Source: a virus. From it: a stretch of DNA of 25,089 bases. Location: positions 1 through 25,089 of IMG/VR virus record IMGVR_UViG_3300008267_000414; one strand, given 5' to 3'. The notes below the pieces were generated by a model, which had not been told where the DNA came from, made no database searches, and worked only from the letters and a program-made list of their open reading frames with translations. A program made the translations under genes and the position numbers. Every line of letters starts with the position of its first letter. Position 1 is the first letter of the stretch. Shown one piece after another: positions 12,254 through 22,823 of this stretch.

Positions 12254-14670
12254 TGGCTGCAGTAACACAACGAATTCCGAACTTCCTCGGTGGAGTATCG
12301 AAGCAACCTGACGACAAAAAAATTCCAGGCCAGGTACGAGAAGCAATCAACTCCTATCCTGATCCAACCTTTGGTCTTAGCAAACGGCCTGGTACGAAGT
12401 GGCTTGGTAACCTTTCCTCCACCACTAATGAGTTTCAAAACGGTAAGTGGTTCTACATCAACCGTGATGAAACTGAGAAATACATTGGTGTGATCTACGG
12501 TGCAAACATCAAGATCTGGAATGTCAATAACCCAGCAGCTACCGTCACTGTCACCAACAGTGGTTCTAGCTACCTGACCTACGGCACATCCAACGCAAAG
12601 GATAGCCTTCAGGTTTTGACCGTTCAAGACACCACCATTGTTGTTAACAGTCAGAAGACCGTCACCACTCAAGCAGCTCCAAGCTTCACTGCTAAGGCAC
12701 GCGCAACCATTCGTCTTTTCAGTGCTGAGTATGGTGCAAGCTACTCAGTAACTATTGCTGGGTTTACTACGTCTGCTTACACCACAAAGAACACAGAAGA
12801 TCCGGCTAACACCAACACCACTAGCAATCAGGTTCTTAACGCTGAAGAAGTACTGACACAGATCAAGAACCGTATTGACTCACTGAACAGTGCCAACAGT
12901 CTTGGCCTTACTGTCACGCAGCTCAAGGGTTGTATTGAGATCAGCAGGTCCACTGCCTTCACAATCACAGCAAAAGGTGGCATCAGTGGTGAAGAACTGA
13001 CAGCATTCCAAGATGAGGTTGATAACTTCTCACGACTACCTGCCGAATCCGTCCATAACCGTGTAGTCAAGATCAATAATACAGTCCTCAAGGAGGACAG
13101 CTACTACGCAAAGTTCATTGCGGAGAATGGTGCCTCAGGTAAAGGTAGCTGGGAAGAGACCGTAGCCCCAAACGTATCCAAAGGTCTCACCGCTGCCACC
13201 ATGCCACATGAGCTGGTGAACACTGCACTGAACACGTTTGAGTTACGTCCTATCACCTGGGATGAACGGATCGTTGGTGATGATGAAACCAATGAACACC
13301 CCAGCTTTGTTGGTAAAACAATCCAACAAGCATTCTTCCATAACAACCGCCTTGGCTTCCTGACTGAGGACAATGTGTCCATGAGTCAAAGCGGTGAGTT
13401 CTATAACTTCTATCACGTCTCTGCTCTTACCCAAGCTGATAACGATCCTATTGACATCAGTTGCTCAAGCCTAAGGCCAGCAGTGCTTCATGCAGTGCTA
13501 CCTGCTGCTCAGGGTCTGGTGCTGTTCAGTAAGGCTCAGCAGTTCCTGATGTACTCCGATGACGGTATCTTGACACCCAAGACATCCGTGATTCGTACCA
13601 TCAGCAACTACGAGAACGATGAGAAAGTCGATCCTGTAGATGTGGGTCCAAACATGGTGTTCCTGAGCAAGTCTCCAGGTTATACCCGTATCTACGCAAT
13701 GGCAACACGTGGTCAACAGGAGAATCCAGATGTCCTTGATATTGGCCGTATTGTTTCTGAGTGGGTTCCTGATTCTGTCACTGATCTAGTGGCATCACCA
13801 CAGAACTCATTCTTCTCGATGTATGGCCCATCGAGTGATTACATCTACTTCTTCCGTACCTATGTGGTTGGTGATGAGACTGCGATGCAAACGTGGTTTA
13901 ACTGGAAGCTTCACGGCAACGTGAACTTCTTTGTTGTTGACAGCGATGATACCTACATCGTCACCTATCAATCCAACCAGTACACGCTGGTCAAAGCAAA
14001 CCTCACTCAGACCCCTGACGATGCCATCCTGAGGGCTGATAGCGGGCAGGTTGTACAACTGTGCTTGGATTGCTATGCAACGCCTTCTAGCGTCACCTAC
14101 AACGCTACTACGAAGGTTAATCGTTGCTACCTCCGGTATAAAGACATTACTGGGTTGAGCCCTGCTGTGATCATTGCTGACCCAACCAACACTGGTGAGT
14201 CTGGCTTCACTGTGACGCCCACTCGTGGTAGCGATATAACTGGTCCTTACTTTGAGTTTGTTGGTGACAACTATTCAGCACAAGCCAGTAAGGTCTATCT
14301 GGGATTCAAGTATGACTTTGACATCCAACTCCCGACACTGTACTACCAGATTGGAGAGAACAGAGCAGACTACACAGCAAACCTCACGGTTTCTCGGGTG
14401 AAGTTCTCAGTTGGTCTTTCAAGCAACGTTGGCTTCAAGCTGAAAGCAAAAGGTCAGTCTGAATGGTACGACGTTCAATCCATTCAAGATGCTGACTACT
14501 ACCTGGCAAATGACGTTCCGTTGAACGAACAGACTGTGTACACATTACCTATTCATCAACGTAATTCAAACTTTGATTTGAAAGTCTTTAGTGATTCACC
14601 ATTCCCGATCTCTCTTACTTCGATGATGTGGGAAGGATCTTATTCACCACGATTCTATAGGAGGGCGTAA
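12253..14670 (+). CDS. Tail tubular protein B (T7 gp12-like, nozzle)
   Basis: 805 residues, close to T7 gp12 (794). The N-terminal IPNFLGGVSKQPDDKKIPGQ, with YPDPTFGLSKRPGTKW, is the family hallmark; GKWFYINRDETEKYIG and the C-terminal PTLYYQIGENRADYTANLTV and SLTSMMWEGSYSPRFYRRA are also typical. The protein forms the tail nozzle and anchors the fibres. ATG overlaps the gp11-like stop, and its own TAA overlaps the next ATG, so the three tail genes are probably translationally coupled. Nothing is unusual in length or composition. Confidence 0.95.
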   Translation: MAAVTQRIPNFLGGVSKQPDDKKIPGQVREAINSYPDPTFGLSKRPGTKWLGNLSSTTNEFQNGKWFYINRDETEKYIGVIYGANIKIWNVNNPAATVTVTNSGSSYLTYGTSNAKDSLQVLTVQDTTIVVNSQKTVTTQAAPSFTAKARATIRLFSAEYGASYSVTIAGFTTSAYTTKNTEDPANTNTTSNQVLNAEEVLTQIKNRIDSLNSANSLGLTVTQLKGCIEISRSTAFTITAKGGISGEELTAFQDEVDNFSRLPAESVHNRVVKINNTVLKEDSYYAKFIAENGASGKGSWEETVAPNVSKGLTAATMPHELVNTALNTFELRPITWDERIVGDDETNEHPSFVGKTIQQAFFHNNRLGFLTEDNVSMSQSGEFYNFYHVSALTQADNDPIDISCSSLRPAVLHAVLPAAQGLVLFSKAQQFLMYSDDGILTPKTSVIRTISNYENDEKVDPVDVGPNMVFLSKSPGYTRIYAMATRGQQENPDVLDIGRIVSEWVPDSVTDLVASPQNSFFSMYGPSSDYIYFFRTYVVGDETAMQTWFNWKLHGNVNFFVVDSDDTYIVTYQSNQYTLVKANLTQTPDDAILRADSGQVVQLCLDCYATPSSVTYNATTKVNRCYLRYKDITGLSPAVIIADPTNTGESGFTVTPTRGSDITGPYFEFVGDNYSAQASKVYLGFKYDFDIQLPTLYYQIGENRADYTANLTVSRVKFSVGLSSNVGFKLKAKGQSEWYDVQSIQDADYYLANDVPLNEQTVYTLPIHQRNSNFDLKVFSDSPFPISLTSMMWEGSYSPRFYRRA

Positions 14671-15536
14671 TGGCTGATTTACTTACCCTAGGCGCTAGTG
14701 TTGGTATGGGTATCATCAGTGGTATCACTGGTGCTAGCTCTCAGAATGAAGCACGGCGTCTTGAGCAAGAACGAATCAATAAGCAATACAAGTATGATAA
14801 GAAGTTAGACAGGTTCACTTGGAGACAAACCAAGAGAGACTATAACTATCGACTAAGGGATGTTCAGAATCAGCGAGAGAATAATGAGTCAAATCTCCAA
14901 TATCTTGAAGAAACTGCTCGTCGTAATTACCAGTACGATCTTCAGATCCGCGATTTCGACTACAAGAATCAACTTCGCCAATACAAAGAGTCTGAACGTA
15001 TCTACGGTCTCCAGCGTGGTGCAAATGCTCAAGCTGCAGCACTAGCACGTCAAAGCGAAGAGAATCGTTATAACGAGATCATGAAGGGTATGGCATTTGA
15101 GCAGCAAGACATGCTTGTGAAGATGCTACAAGAAGAAGGTCAGTCCATTGCACGTGGTGTGTCTGGTCGTTCAGCGTCGAAACAGATTGCGTCGGTGATC
15201 GCTGGGTACGGAAGAAACCAGGCAATCCTTGAGGAAAGCGTTCTTAGTGCAAGCAGAGACTCTGCTATGGCAATGCGCCAGATCGAGCAGGAGCGCTACC
15301 AAGCTGATCTCAACGCTGATTCACGTCGCATGTTGCAGCCTCTCAAAGCACCTGCACCGATGGCTCCTCTTGCTATGCCGCGTCCAAACCTGTTGGATCC
15401 TCTACGTCCACGGCGTGGTCCACGTCCAATCAAAGGGACCAACACTGTCCAAGGTGCAAGTGCGGTAGCGATTGCAGGAAATGTTATTAATGCTGGCTTG
15501 AGCGCCTACACAATGTTTGGCGGTAAATTTACCTAA
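14670..15536 (+). CDS. Internal virion protein, gp14-like
   Basis: 288 residues. Residues about 4-24 (LLTLGASVGMGIISGITGAS) are hydrophobic and Gly-rich and could enter a membrane, as T7 gp14 does in the outer membrane. A long charged helical region follows (about 28-190; many Arg/Gln/Glu/Tyr, e.g. YRLRDVQNQRENNESN), then a Pro/Met-rich linker (KAPAPMAPLAMPRPN) and a second small hydrophobic segment near the C terminus (AVAIAGNVINAGLSAYTMFG). Position after the nozzle gene and before two large core genes matches T7 gene 14. Direct similarity is low, so the call depends on order and architecture. Confidence 0.82.
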   Translation: MADLLTLGASVGMGIISGITGASSQNEARRLEQERINKQYKYDKKLDRFTWRQTKRDYNYRLRDVQNQRENNESNLQYLEETARRNYQYDLQIRDFDYKNQLRQYKESERIYGLQRGANAQAAALARQSEENRYNEIMKGMAFEQQDMLVKMLQEEGQSIARGVSGRSASKQIASVIAGYGRNQAILEESVLSASRDSAMAMRQIEQERYQADLNADSRRMLQPLKAPAPMAPLAMPRPNLLDPLRPRRGPRPIKGTNTVQGASAVAIAGNVINAGLSAYTMFGGKFT

Positions 15537-15547
15537 GTAATTAAGAA

Positions 15548-18500
15548 ATGGATCAAATCAAGTATCAAGGGTACGCCCGTGATCGAGGATTTAATCCGGT
15601 ACAGTTCAGTATGGGCCGAGTTGATGCTATTGGTCAACAAGGCGACTCAATGCTACGGCAGATGAGGGATAACCAGCGTACTGAAATTGGTAATCGTGAT
15701 GCATTCCTCCAAGCAACACAACGTGCTCAGGCACTAGAACGTGATAATCGTCAAGCCAATTATGAGTTTGCACGGTCTTCACGTAAGTCTTTCCAAGATG
15801 CTGTTCTTCGTAATCAAGAGCGTCTTGTTACTGATGCACAACGGGCTCAGCAGAACTACGACAAGGATCTTACCAACCTTGCATTGCTGTCTAGATTCTC
15901 TGACACCATCAGCAAATCGCTTGTTGAATATCAAAAACAACGAGAAGAAGATCAGTACAACCAAGAAATCGTCAACAGCATGCTCGGGGCTAATCCCCAA
16001 GAAGCTGCTGCAGTTGAGGATGCGTACCAACAACTTCGTGCTGGCGGTCAGCAGATCCAAGGTTTAGCTGACAAGCTTGAAGACAACGGAATGCCAGAAG
16101 AACTGGTTCAGTCCGTCCGTCAACAGTCTCGTACTAGCCCTGTTGTCAGTGCAAAGGCAGCGGCTGCAATGGCTCCTGCTGATTACTTCTCTTTTCTTGA
16201 AGAACGATTCTCCAGCGATGATCAGAACCGTATCACGGTAATGACTCCTAATGGTCCAATGGAGATCACTCCGATGAACCATAGCGGGTCTGCACAACGT
16301 GAAGCAGTGATGCGTGCGTTGTTGCCGATCTTCCTTAAGGAGAAGGGGCTATATGGAATGAAGGCGTCCTTCCTGGCTCCGGCTTTGTTGGAGATGAGAA
16401 AGACAGAACTTAACTTCCTCAATCAAGAAGCGCGTGCTTTCTCTGTTGCTCAAAACAAACAACGTGCTGATGAAGCAAACGTATTGTTTGAGACAGAGGT
16501 ACAAAGTAACCCCACTCAAGCGTGGACTAATTACCTTGAGTCCATGAAGGGTGTGAAGGATAGTGATGGCGTGCGTCTGGGGTATGCAGGTGGTTTCCAA
16601 AAGGCTATGGAGCGCCTACGTGATCTTGGTGACGTAGCTGCTGTTGAAGCTATTCGCGATAGTCCCCACCCAATTGTCAAAGGCAAGACGTGGGGGCAGG
16701 TTCGTGGTGATGACTTTAATGACGTTCTTGAGGAAATTAATAACGATGCATTTGCTCGTGATAAGAACCAAGAGGCTCGCTTCCAAATGGAAGGGGATAA
16801 GCTTGCTCGGGAGATCATTGCTGACTGGGATAAGAACCCACCGTCTGAAGCGGATGCAGAAGCTGTTATCAAGGCTCATACTGCTAAGTACGGTCCCAAC
16901 AGCGATCTTCAGAACTGGGCTTCTAAATACACTGTGGAAGCCATTGATGAAGCAGCAACTCGCAAGAACCTTGATGAGCTAATTCGTCAGGGCATCCCCA
17001 TTCCACCTCAGGATCTTATTGGCCTTCCAAAAGAGATTCAGGATTCATATCGCGGCTATGTTCAAAAGGCTGATGACGCGATGAAAAGTGGTGGTGGTGA
17101 CACCGCGATGAGTTACATCAAAGAGAAGATTGAGGCACGCGCACAATGGTCCGCTGCCAAGGGTAATCCTAAAGACCCATCCATCGGCCTTGCTGTTGCT
17201 GCTGCTCAACGTGAGCTTCAACGTCTTATCTCTGAGAATCTTGCTGGAGGCCAATCTCCTCAAGAAGCTGTACAAAATGCTCTTAAGGCTGTAGAGACTA
17301 TTGTTGATGATCCGAAGGGTCGTTATCAGTACAATCAAGATAAGCCTGGTGGTGAAGGCTTTGCAAGCTTCAACATCACTCCCAGCATTGCAGGTACAGC
17401 AGAAGCTGCTCGACGCCGTGCATACCTCAAGTCAAAGGTAGAAGGTGGTGGTAATGCTGCTATTTCTACGTTCCAGCTTATCCCTGCACCCATCCTAAAG
17501 CAGACTGCAGACAGCTTCTTCTTGAACAAGCGTCTTGTCATTCCACCAATTGCTGATGAAATCTCTCGGCTTTACGCTGGTAAGATCAGCCCTCTTGCTG
17601 TTCTCAACGAACAGATCAATCTCTATAACCGTACTGCTACAAACAAGCTGAAGCCAATCACTGTTGTTGATGCAGGTGGTGGTGATGCTGGATCACCTAT
17701 GTCTCCGCGTATGCGTGAGATCATGCGTCAGCTCCAGTACATGCCAACTCGTGAGACTGTCAACCGCGTCTCCATGGTCAGCGGTTCAGCCCCTAAATAC
17801 GTCAGGCAAGGCCCTGAGGGCTTCAACGACGTGATGAGCATGGTTGTTACCATGGGTCACCCACACCCAGCTTTAGCAGCCGCACAGTGGGCTCTGGAGA
17901 CTGGATATGGAAAGTCTCAACTAGCTACAGGTCAGAACAACCTATTTGGGTTCCGCTCTTACGATCCAAAGAGTAATGGCTGGAGAGCCTACAACAGCCA
18001 CACTGAATCCGTTCAAGCTTACGTCGATAACATCACCAAGAATTCACGTTACGCTGCAGTCCTTAAAGCTAAAACACCACGAGAAGCTGCAATTGCTGTA
18101 GCTGCTGCTGGTTACGCTGGAGGTGAAGCCGCATACCCGAACAAACTTATTCGTGTTATGCGAGAGAACGGGATCAATCCTGATGTTCCGTATGTCAACC
18201 CAACGGGTAATCAATGGCATGCCCCTGGTGTAGCCAATACAAAACTCAGCAATGCCATCGGCAAGCAGCTTCTGTCTCAGATGCAGAAGACAAGTGGTTT
18301 TGGTTCACAAGAATCTTTCCGACGTAAACCCCACGAAGGCAATGACTATGCAGTGGTTCAAGGTTCTCGTATGAGCCTGAAGCAACCTGCACGTGTTGTT
18401 GATGTCATCTCTGAACGTGACCCCAACCACGGCGGTTACGGCGGTATGGTCGAGATCGAATTCCCTGATGGTGCTCGTGCTCGTGTAGCACACCTGTCAA

Positions 18501-18706
18501 AGGTCAAAGTCAAGCCCGGTGATGTAATCCCTGCCAAGAAGGTATTTGCCCTTACTGGTGGTGCTCCTGGTACGCCTGGAGCTGGACGATCCACTGGTCC
18601 TCATGTACATCTTGAAATGTTGACGACTGCACGCGGTCGCAATGAAACAACTAAAGGAAAGGCAGATCCCACTGCAATTGCTCCTCGCTTTTACATCGAT
18701 AGCTAA
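15548..18706 (+). CDS. Internal core protein, gp15-like, with C-terminal glucosaminidase and M23 peptidase
   Basis: 1052 residues, about 300 more than T7 gp15. Residues 1-740 are Gln/Arg/Ala-rich and helical, as expected of an ejected core protein. Residues about 760-880 form a glucosaminidase-type domain: HPALAAAQWALETGYGKSQ with Glu784 in the ETGYGKS motif, then NLFGFR, and SHTESVQAYVDNI. Residues about 925-1025 form an M23-type metallopeptidase: H929 and D933 (PHEGNDY), H982 (AHLSK) and H1019-x-H1021 (TGPHVHLEM), the full set of zinc and catalytic residues. It could cut both glycan and peptide links of the wall during DNA entry. No SD is obvious; start is 11 bases after the gp14-like stop. 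Confidence 0.88.
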   Translation: MDQIKYQGYARDRGFNPVQFSMGRVDAIGQQGDSMLRQMRDNQRTEIGNRDAFLQATQRAQALERDNRQANYEFARSSRKSFQDAVLRNQERLVTDAQRAQQNYDKDLTNLALLSRFSDTISKSLVEYQKQREEDQYNQEIVNSMLGANPQEAAAVEDAYQQLRAGGQQIQGLADKLEDNGMPEELVQSVRQQSRTSPVVSAKAAAAMAPADYFSFLEERFSSDDQNRITVMTPNGPMEITPMNHSGSAQREAVMRALLPIFLKEKGLYGMKASFLAPALLEMRKTELNFLNQEARAFSVAQNKQRADEANVLFETEVQSNPTQAWTNYLESMKGVKDSDGVRLGYAGGFQKAMERLRDLGDVAAVEAIRDSPHPIVKGKTWGQVRGDDFNDVLEEINNDAFARDKNQEARFQMEGDKLAREIIADWDKNPPSEADAEAVIKAHTAKYGPNSDLQNWASKYTVEAIDEAATRKNLDELIRQGIPIPPQDLIGLPKEIQDSYRGYVQKADDAMKSGGGDTAMSYIKEKIEARAQWSAAKGNPKDPSIGLAVAAAQRELQRLISENLAGGQSPQEAVQNALKAVETIVDDPKGRYQYNQDKPGGEGFASFNITPSIAGTAEAARRRAYLKSKVEGGGNAAISTFQLIPAPILKQTADSFFLNKRLVIPPIADEISRLYAGKISPLAVLNEQINLYNRTATNKLKPITVVDAGGGDAGSPMSPRMREIMRQLQYMPTRETVNRVSMVSGSAPKYVRQGPEGFNDVMSMVVTMGHPHPALAAAQWALETGYGKSQLATGQNNLFGFRSYDPKSNGWRAYNSHTESVQAYVDNITKNSRYAAVLKAKTPREAAIAVAAAGYAGGEAAYPNKLIRVMRENGINPDVPYVNPTGNQWHAPGVANTKLSNAIGKQLLSQMQKTSGFGSQESFRRKPHEGNDYAVVQGSRMSLKQPARVVDVISERDPNHGGYGGMVEIEFPDGARARVAHLSKVKVKPGDVIPAKKVFALTGGAPGTPGAGRSTGPHVHLEMLTTARGRNETTKGKADPTAIAPRFYIDS

Positions 18707-18708
18707 TT

Positions 18709-21700
18709 ATGCCTTACGATCCTCTTAACTTTGCCAATAAGCCTGATTACCTTTCCGATATTCCTAAAGACGAATACGCGCTTCAGTTGGCTGAAGAGGA
18801 ACTAAAGGCAGATCAGGCTCAACTCGGTGAACTCAATAAAGCACAGCAGAACGTTGATCAGCAGACTAAACAGCAAGAAGCTGATCAACAACAGCAAGAC
18901 GCCAAAGCTCAGGCAATGGAATCTGAGTCGTCAGCTCTAAATATTGGGGAGAATATTAAGAACAACATCTCCAATGCTTTTGAAGTTCCTACAGCCCTTG
19001 TCGGTGGCTTCATTGATTTTGCAGAAGATATTGGAAATCGGACTGGAGCCAAATGGCTAGACCTTGATGACCGCATTGAACCGCAGAATCGAACTGAATA
19101 CGGTAAGGCTCTACGTAGCATTGTAAGTGTTGTTGGGCCTAATCTCGTAGGTCTGTTGACACTGAAACGTGGTGTCAACGGATTTGCTAAAAACTGGCCT
19201 GGTATCAGCCAACTGACAAAGCTAAATGCTCCTACTAAAGCTGGCCTTGATATTGCTGCTAGTGCCGGTATCGGTGTTGCTGTTGATGCGGTATCACGCG
19301 AATCTGAAGACCGAAACCTTACGGGTACTCTAAAGGAAGAGTTTCCGTCAGTCTTTGGTTGGATTCCTGACAACATAGCTACGCTTGATACTGACTCACC
19401 AGATGTTAAGCGAAAGAAGAATATCCTAGAAGGATTTGGTCTAGGTGGAATCCTTGATGGTGTCGGCTATTTGGCTAAGGCCGCGAAGCCAATGGTTAAA
19501 GGCTTACTACCCGGAACTAAAATCGTTCCTTTAGATGACACTGCTAAAGCATCAATCGCTAGGGAAGCTGAGCAGGTCAAGCCCCTTACTGGCAATCCTG
19601 CTGTTGATTACGTAGGACGGAACGTAGAGGCCCGTGAAGCTCATGAGGCAGCTTCTGTGATGGATGAGTTCCAACGCAACCCAGACCCACAGAATCCGAC
19701 GCCACGTATGAATCCTGATCTCTTTAACAAGCATGAGACAGGTATTTCAGGCATACGTCCAAATGCTGTTCGCAGGGGTATGGTGGATGCTGGTCGTATC
19801 CACACCAACACTGACACTGTAAATGGTGTTATCGAAAACATCGTTTCAGAGCCTGCTCTACGTGAAGGTTTGGATGCTGCATCTCAGGGTAAACGTCCTG
19901 TTATCGAGATGGTTGCCAAGGGAATCCGTGAGTCAGGTAAGTTCAAAGCTGTCACTCAGCTTGGCAAGGAAATTGACCCTCGCACAATGGACGAAGGGAT
20001 GCTTTCCATGTACAAGCAGATTATTGACCCCAATAACAAGCTCGACGATATCAGTGATGTCTTTATCGACGAGAAGTTCATCAACAATAACTTCAAGGTC
20101 GATGGTAAGGGTATCGAGCAGATTACCGACCGAGCCTATACTACTTCGATGCTTGCCGTTCGTCGTTTGATGGACGACTACATGAGTGCTGAGAATGCCA
20201 AAGCAGCAGCTCTGACGATTAACAGTGTTGCTGGTGAAGTTACTGACCTTGCTCATGGTGTCAAGATCTTTGGCAATGAGATCGATACTAGTGAGGTTCA
20301 GCAACGTATTCTTGACAAGGTTGAATTCTTGCTGAATGAGACATGGGTTAACTCCTACGCCTCTGGTATGGCTCTACGCAATAAAGGCTTTTGGGCTAAA
20401 GCTAAGAATGTTGCTGATTTGGGACGTATCGCTAAAGAAGCTCACGCTGACATTACCGACAAGTTCGCCAAGAAAGCAGCTCAGAACAAAGAGTTTGTCG
20501 ATAACCTTAGAACCATCTCAAGGGAAAATCCTGAGTATCTCAAGCCCTTGATGGAGGCATACGACCTTACCAATGGTGATGTCCGTACGATATCTGCCCT
20601 CAATGGTTGGTTCAACAAGCATCTCAATCCTGCTGGTCTGATCACTAAAGGTTTTATCGATAATGACCCCAGCATGCCAAACTTTGTGCAGCAGGGTCTT
20701 TGGAGCACGATTTATAACTCCATCCTTTCTGCATCCAGCACGTTTACCAATGCATGGTTTGGTAACGCAGCTCTGATTGTCTCAAAGCCGTTTACTCAGC
20801 TTCTGGGTACTGGTCTTGACTACAAGCAACTGCAGCGCTGGTGGGTCCAATACGGAGCTTTTGGTGACTCATTCCAGAATGCAATGAGCTACGCCCGTCT
20901 TCAGACACAGAAGATCATGGATGATCCCGTCAAGTACGGAGACATTGATCGTCCAGACTTTGCAATCATGGATGAAGACCGGTGGATGGTACTTGAAAAC
21001 ATTGCCAGTGCTAGAGCGGCTAAAGGTGAAAGCGGTCCTATGCATATGTACCGACTCGCCAAGGCTCTGCGTGATTTCAACAACTCCAAATGGGTTCGCT
21101 ACAGTGCCAACCTTATGTCTAGTGGTGATGCTTTCACACGTGCATTCCTAGGCTCTGCTCAGGCTAGAGCACGAGCTTACACCGATCTTCTTGACCAAGG
21201 TGGTGATATCACTGAAGCTTCACTAAAGCAGACTTCAGAGCGCATCTACAAGGAGATGTTTGACCAGGATGGCATCATCCGGGATGAAGTAGTTGACTTC
21301 CAAACTAAGGAAATCGCTATGTCTCTGGACAACCCTGTCTCCAATGCTGTGACTGGTTTGACCACAGCTATGCCCATCCTTAAGCCGTTCATCTTGTTCC
21401 CCAGAACAACCACTAACATGCTTGGCATGGGCTTCAGGTATTCACCGTTAGGTGTTCTGCATAAAGACTTCCTGATGGCGGTTCGTCCTACTCAGGCAAC
21501 CAAGGAGCAGATTGCAGAGTTTATGGCTGCCCGTGGCATCACCAACTATAGCTATAACGACTGGCTTGATGCTGCCGCTGAAACTCGTGGCCGTGTTGCT
21601 ACTGGTGCAATCGCATTGTTTGGAGCTAATCAGTTGCTCCTCCAAGGTGCTTTGACCGGCAGCCCGCCCGCTGACAAAGAACAGCGTCGCTCTATGGAAA

Positions 21701-22665
21701 AGGCCATGGGTGGTGCTTACTGGAACTCAGTCAAGATCGGCAACCAGTGGTACAGCCACCAGTGGATGGGACCAATGTCCAGCGTCCTGACCATGGCTGC
21801 TGATACTGCAAACCTATTCTGGGCTAATCCTAATGAGGGCATTCTTGAGAACATCCATGGAAAGATCCTCTATTCTGTTGGCCTGAACATTACGAATAAA
21901 TCGTGGACACAAGGTCTAGCTTCTTTCTTTGACCTTACCAGTGGCAACAAAGCCGCTCTTAACCGCTGGATTGCTAACACTGGTAATTCGATCATCCCCT
22001 TTGCTGGTGCTCGCGGTCAAGTAAGCCGCATCTACGATCCCGCATTGCGTGAAGTCGAGGACGACATCGGTCAACTCATGCGTAATCGCAACTCTCTACT
22101 GGATATCTTTGATCCTAATGGGAAGCTGCCGTATTCACGGGACATCATGGATGGTTCTATCCTTAACAACCATAACCTTCTTGTCCGTCTTCTGAATGCC
22201 TCGACTCCAATCAAGGTCAATACAGACAAGATGACACCAGGCCGTCAGCTTCTGATTGATGCTGGTTATAACGCTGTCCCATCGCTCACTAAATACCACG
22301 GTAGCCCTGAGAAGTATACGCATGAGCAACGCAGCAAGCTTGCTGGCTACATGGGTATCTATGGCAATATCGAGGGTCAACTAGCAGAGCTTACGAAGAA
22401 GCCATGGGTGCAGCAGGAGCTTGCTGCAATCAAAGATGCTCGGATGAAGAATATTGAGAGCAAAGAGCTTGATTTCGGAAAGGGTAATCTGCACCGAGAG
22501 ATTGATCGTATCTTCCTACAAGCCAAACAGTTTGCTGAATCTAAACTTCTCAACGAGAATCCGCAGATGCGTGCCCCAGGCTTTGCCAAAGGCTCTCGGG
22601 AGATGCAGCTACGCACTGGGCAAGACATTCAAAAGGTTATCAACTTCCACAGACAAGGTAGTTAA
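18709..22665 (+). CDS. Internal core protein, gp16-like (1318 aa)
   Basis: The same length as T7 gp16 (1318 residues) and in the same place, two bases after the gp15-like stop. The N terminus (about 20-75) is a Gln/Glu-rich coiled-coil candidate (EEELKADQAQLGELNKAQQN) rather than the lysozyme-like transglycosylase domain that opens T7 gp16. Gly/Ala-rich hydrophobic segments occur near 135-185 (LVGLLTLKRGVNG; AGLDIAASAGIGVAVDA) and near 975-990 (TGAIALFGANQLLLQGALTG), which could help cross the inner membrane. The rest is largely helical. The wall-cutting role seems to have moved to the gp15-like protein. Expected to form the DNA ejection channel. Confidence 0.87.
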   Translation: MPYDPLNFANKPDYLSDIPKDEYALQLAEEELKADQAQLGELNKAQQNVDQQTKQQEADQQQQDAKAQAMESESSALNIGENIKNNISNAFEVPTALVGGFIDFAEDIGNRTGAKWLDLDDRIEPQNRTEYGKALRSIVSVVGPNLVGLLTLKRGVNGFAKNWPGISQLTKLNAPTKAGLDIAASAGIGVAVDAVSRESEDRNLTGTLKEEFPSVFGWIPDNIATLDTDSPDVKRKKNILEGFGLGGILDGVGYLAKAAKPMVKGLLPGTKIVPLDDTAKASIAREAEQVKPLTGNPAVDYVGRNVEAREAHEAASVMDEFQRNPDPQNPTPRMNPDLFNKHETGISGIRPNAVRRGMVDAGRIHTNTDTVNGVIENIVSEPALREGLDAASQGKRPVIEMVAKGIRESGKFKAVTQLGKEIDPRTMDEGMLSMYKQIIDPNNKLDDISDVFIDEKFINNNFKVDGKGIEQITDRAYTTSMLAVRRLMDDYMSAENAKAAALTINSVAGEVTDLAHGVKIFGNEIDTSEVQQRILDKVEFLLNETWVNSYASGMALRNKGFWAKAKNVADLGRIAKEAHADITDKFAKKAAQNKEFVDNLRTISRENPEYLKPLMEAYDLTNGDVRTISALNGWFNKHLNPAGLITKGFIDNDPSMPNFVQQGLWSTIYNSILSASSTFTNAWFGNAALIVSKPFTQLLGTGLDYKQLQRWWVQYGAFGDSFQNAMSYARLQTQKIMDDPVKYGDIDRPDFAIMDEDRWMVLENIASARAAKGESGPMHMYRLAKALRDFNNSKWVRYSANLMSSGDAFTRAFLGSAQARARAYTDLLDQGGDITEASLKQTSERIYKEMFDQDGIIRDEVVDFQTKEIAMSLDNPVSNAVTGLTTAMPILKPFILFPRTTTNMLGMGFRYSPLGVLHKDFLMAVRPTQATKEQIAEFMAARGITNYSYNDWLDAAAETRGRVATGAIALFGANQLLLQGALTGSPPADKEQRRSMEKAMGGAYWNSVKIGNQWYSHQWMGPMSSVLTMAADTANLFWANPNEGILENIHGKILYSVGLNITNKSWTQGLASFFDLTSGNKAALNRWIANTGNSIIPFAGARGQVSRIYDPALREVEDDIGQLMRNRNSLLDIFDPNGKLPYSRDIMDGSILNNHNLLVRLLNASTPIKVNTDKMTPGRQLLIDAGYNAVPSLTKYHGSPEKYTHEQRSKLAGYMGIYGNIEGQLAELTKKPWVQQELAAIKDARMKNIESKELDFGKGNLHREIDRIFLQAKQFAESKLLNENPQMRAPGFAKGSREMQLRTGQDIQKVINFHRQGS

Positions 22666-22670
22666 AGTTA

Positions 22671-22823
22671 ATGGCTGTCACTCAGAATACCTACACAGGG
22701 GACGGAACCACCGTCCTCTTTTCTTTTACCTTCCCATATCTAGAGACCACCGATATCAAGGTTTCCTTGAACGGTACTGTTACCCAACGCTACTACTATC
22801 CAATTCAATACAGCACCGGCTAA
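22671..22823 (+). pseudogene. Tail fibre N-terminal segment, frame closes after 50 codons
   Basis: ATG 22671 starts the usual T7 gp17-type virion-attachment domain: TQNTYTGDGTTVLFSFTFPY then LETTDIKVSLNGTVTQ. From about 22783 this frame turns into unrelated residues and stops at TAA 22821-22823. In the +1 frame the expected continuation is present (NATTIQFNTAPANGAAIRIY), starting at 22786. Compared with T7 gp17, a few residues that normally join the two parts (a D-Y-x-F region) seem to be missing. So a short deletion (2 mod 3) or one-base insertion is likely, in the phage itself or in the assembly. It is best read together with the following entry as one fibre gene. Confidence 0.8.
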
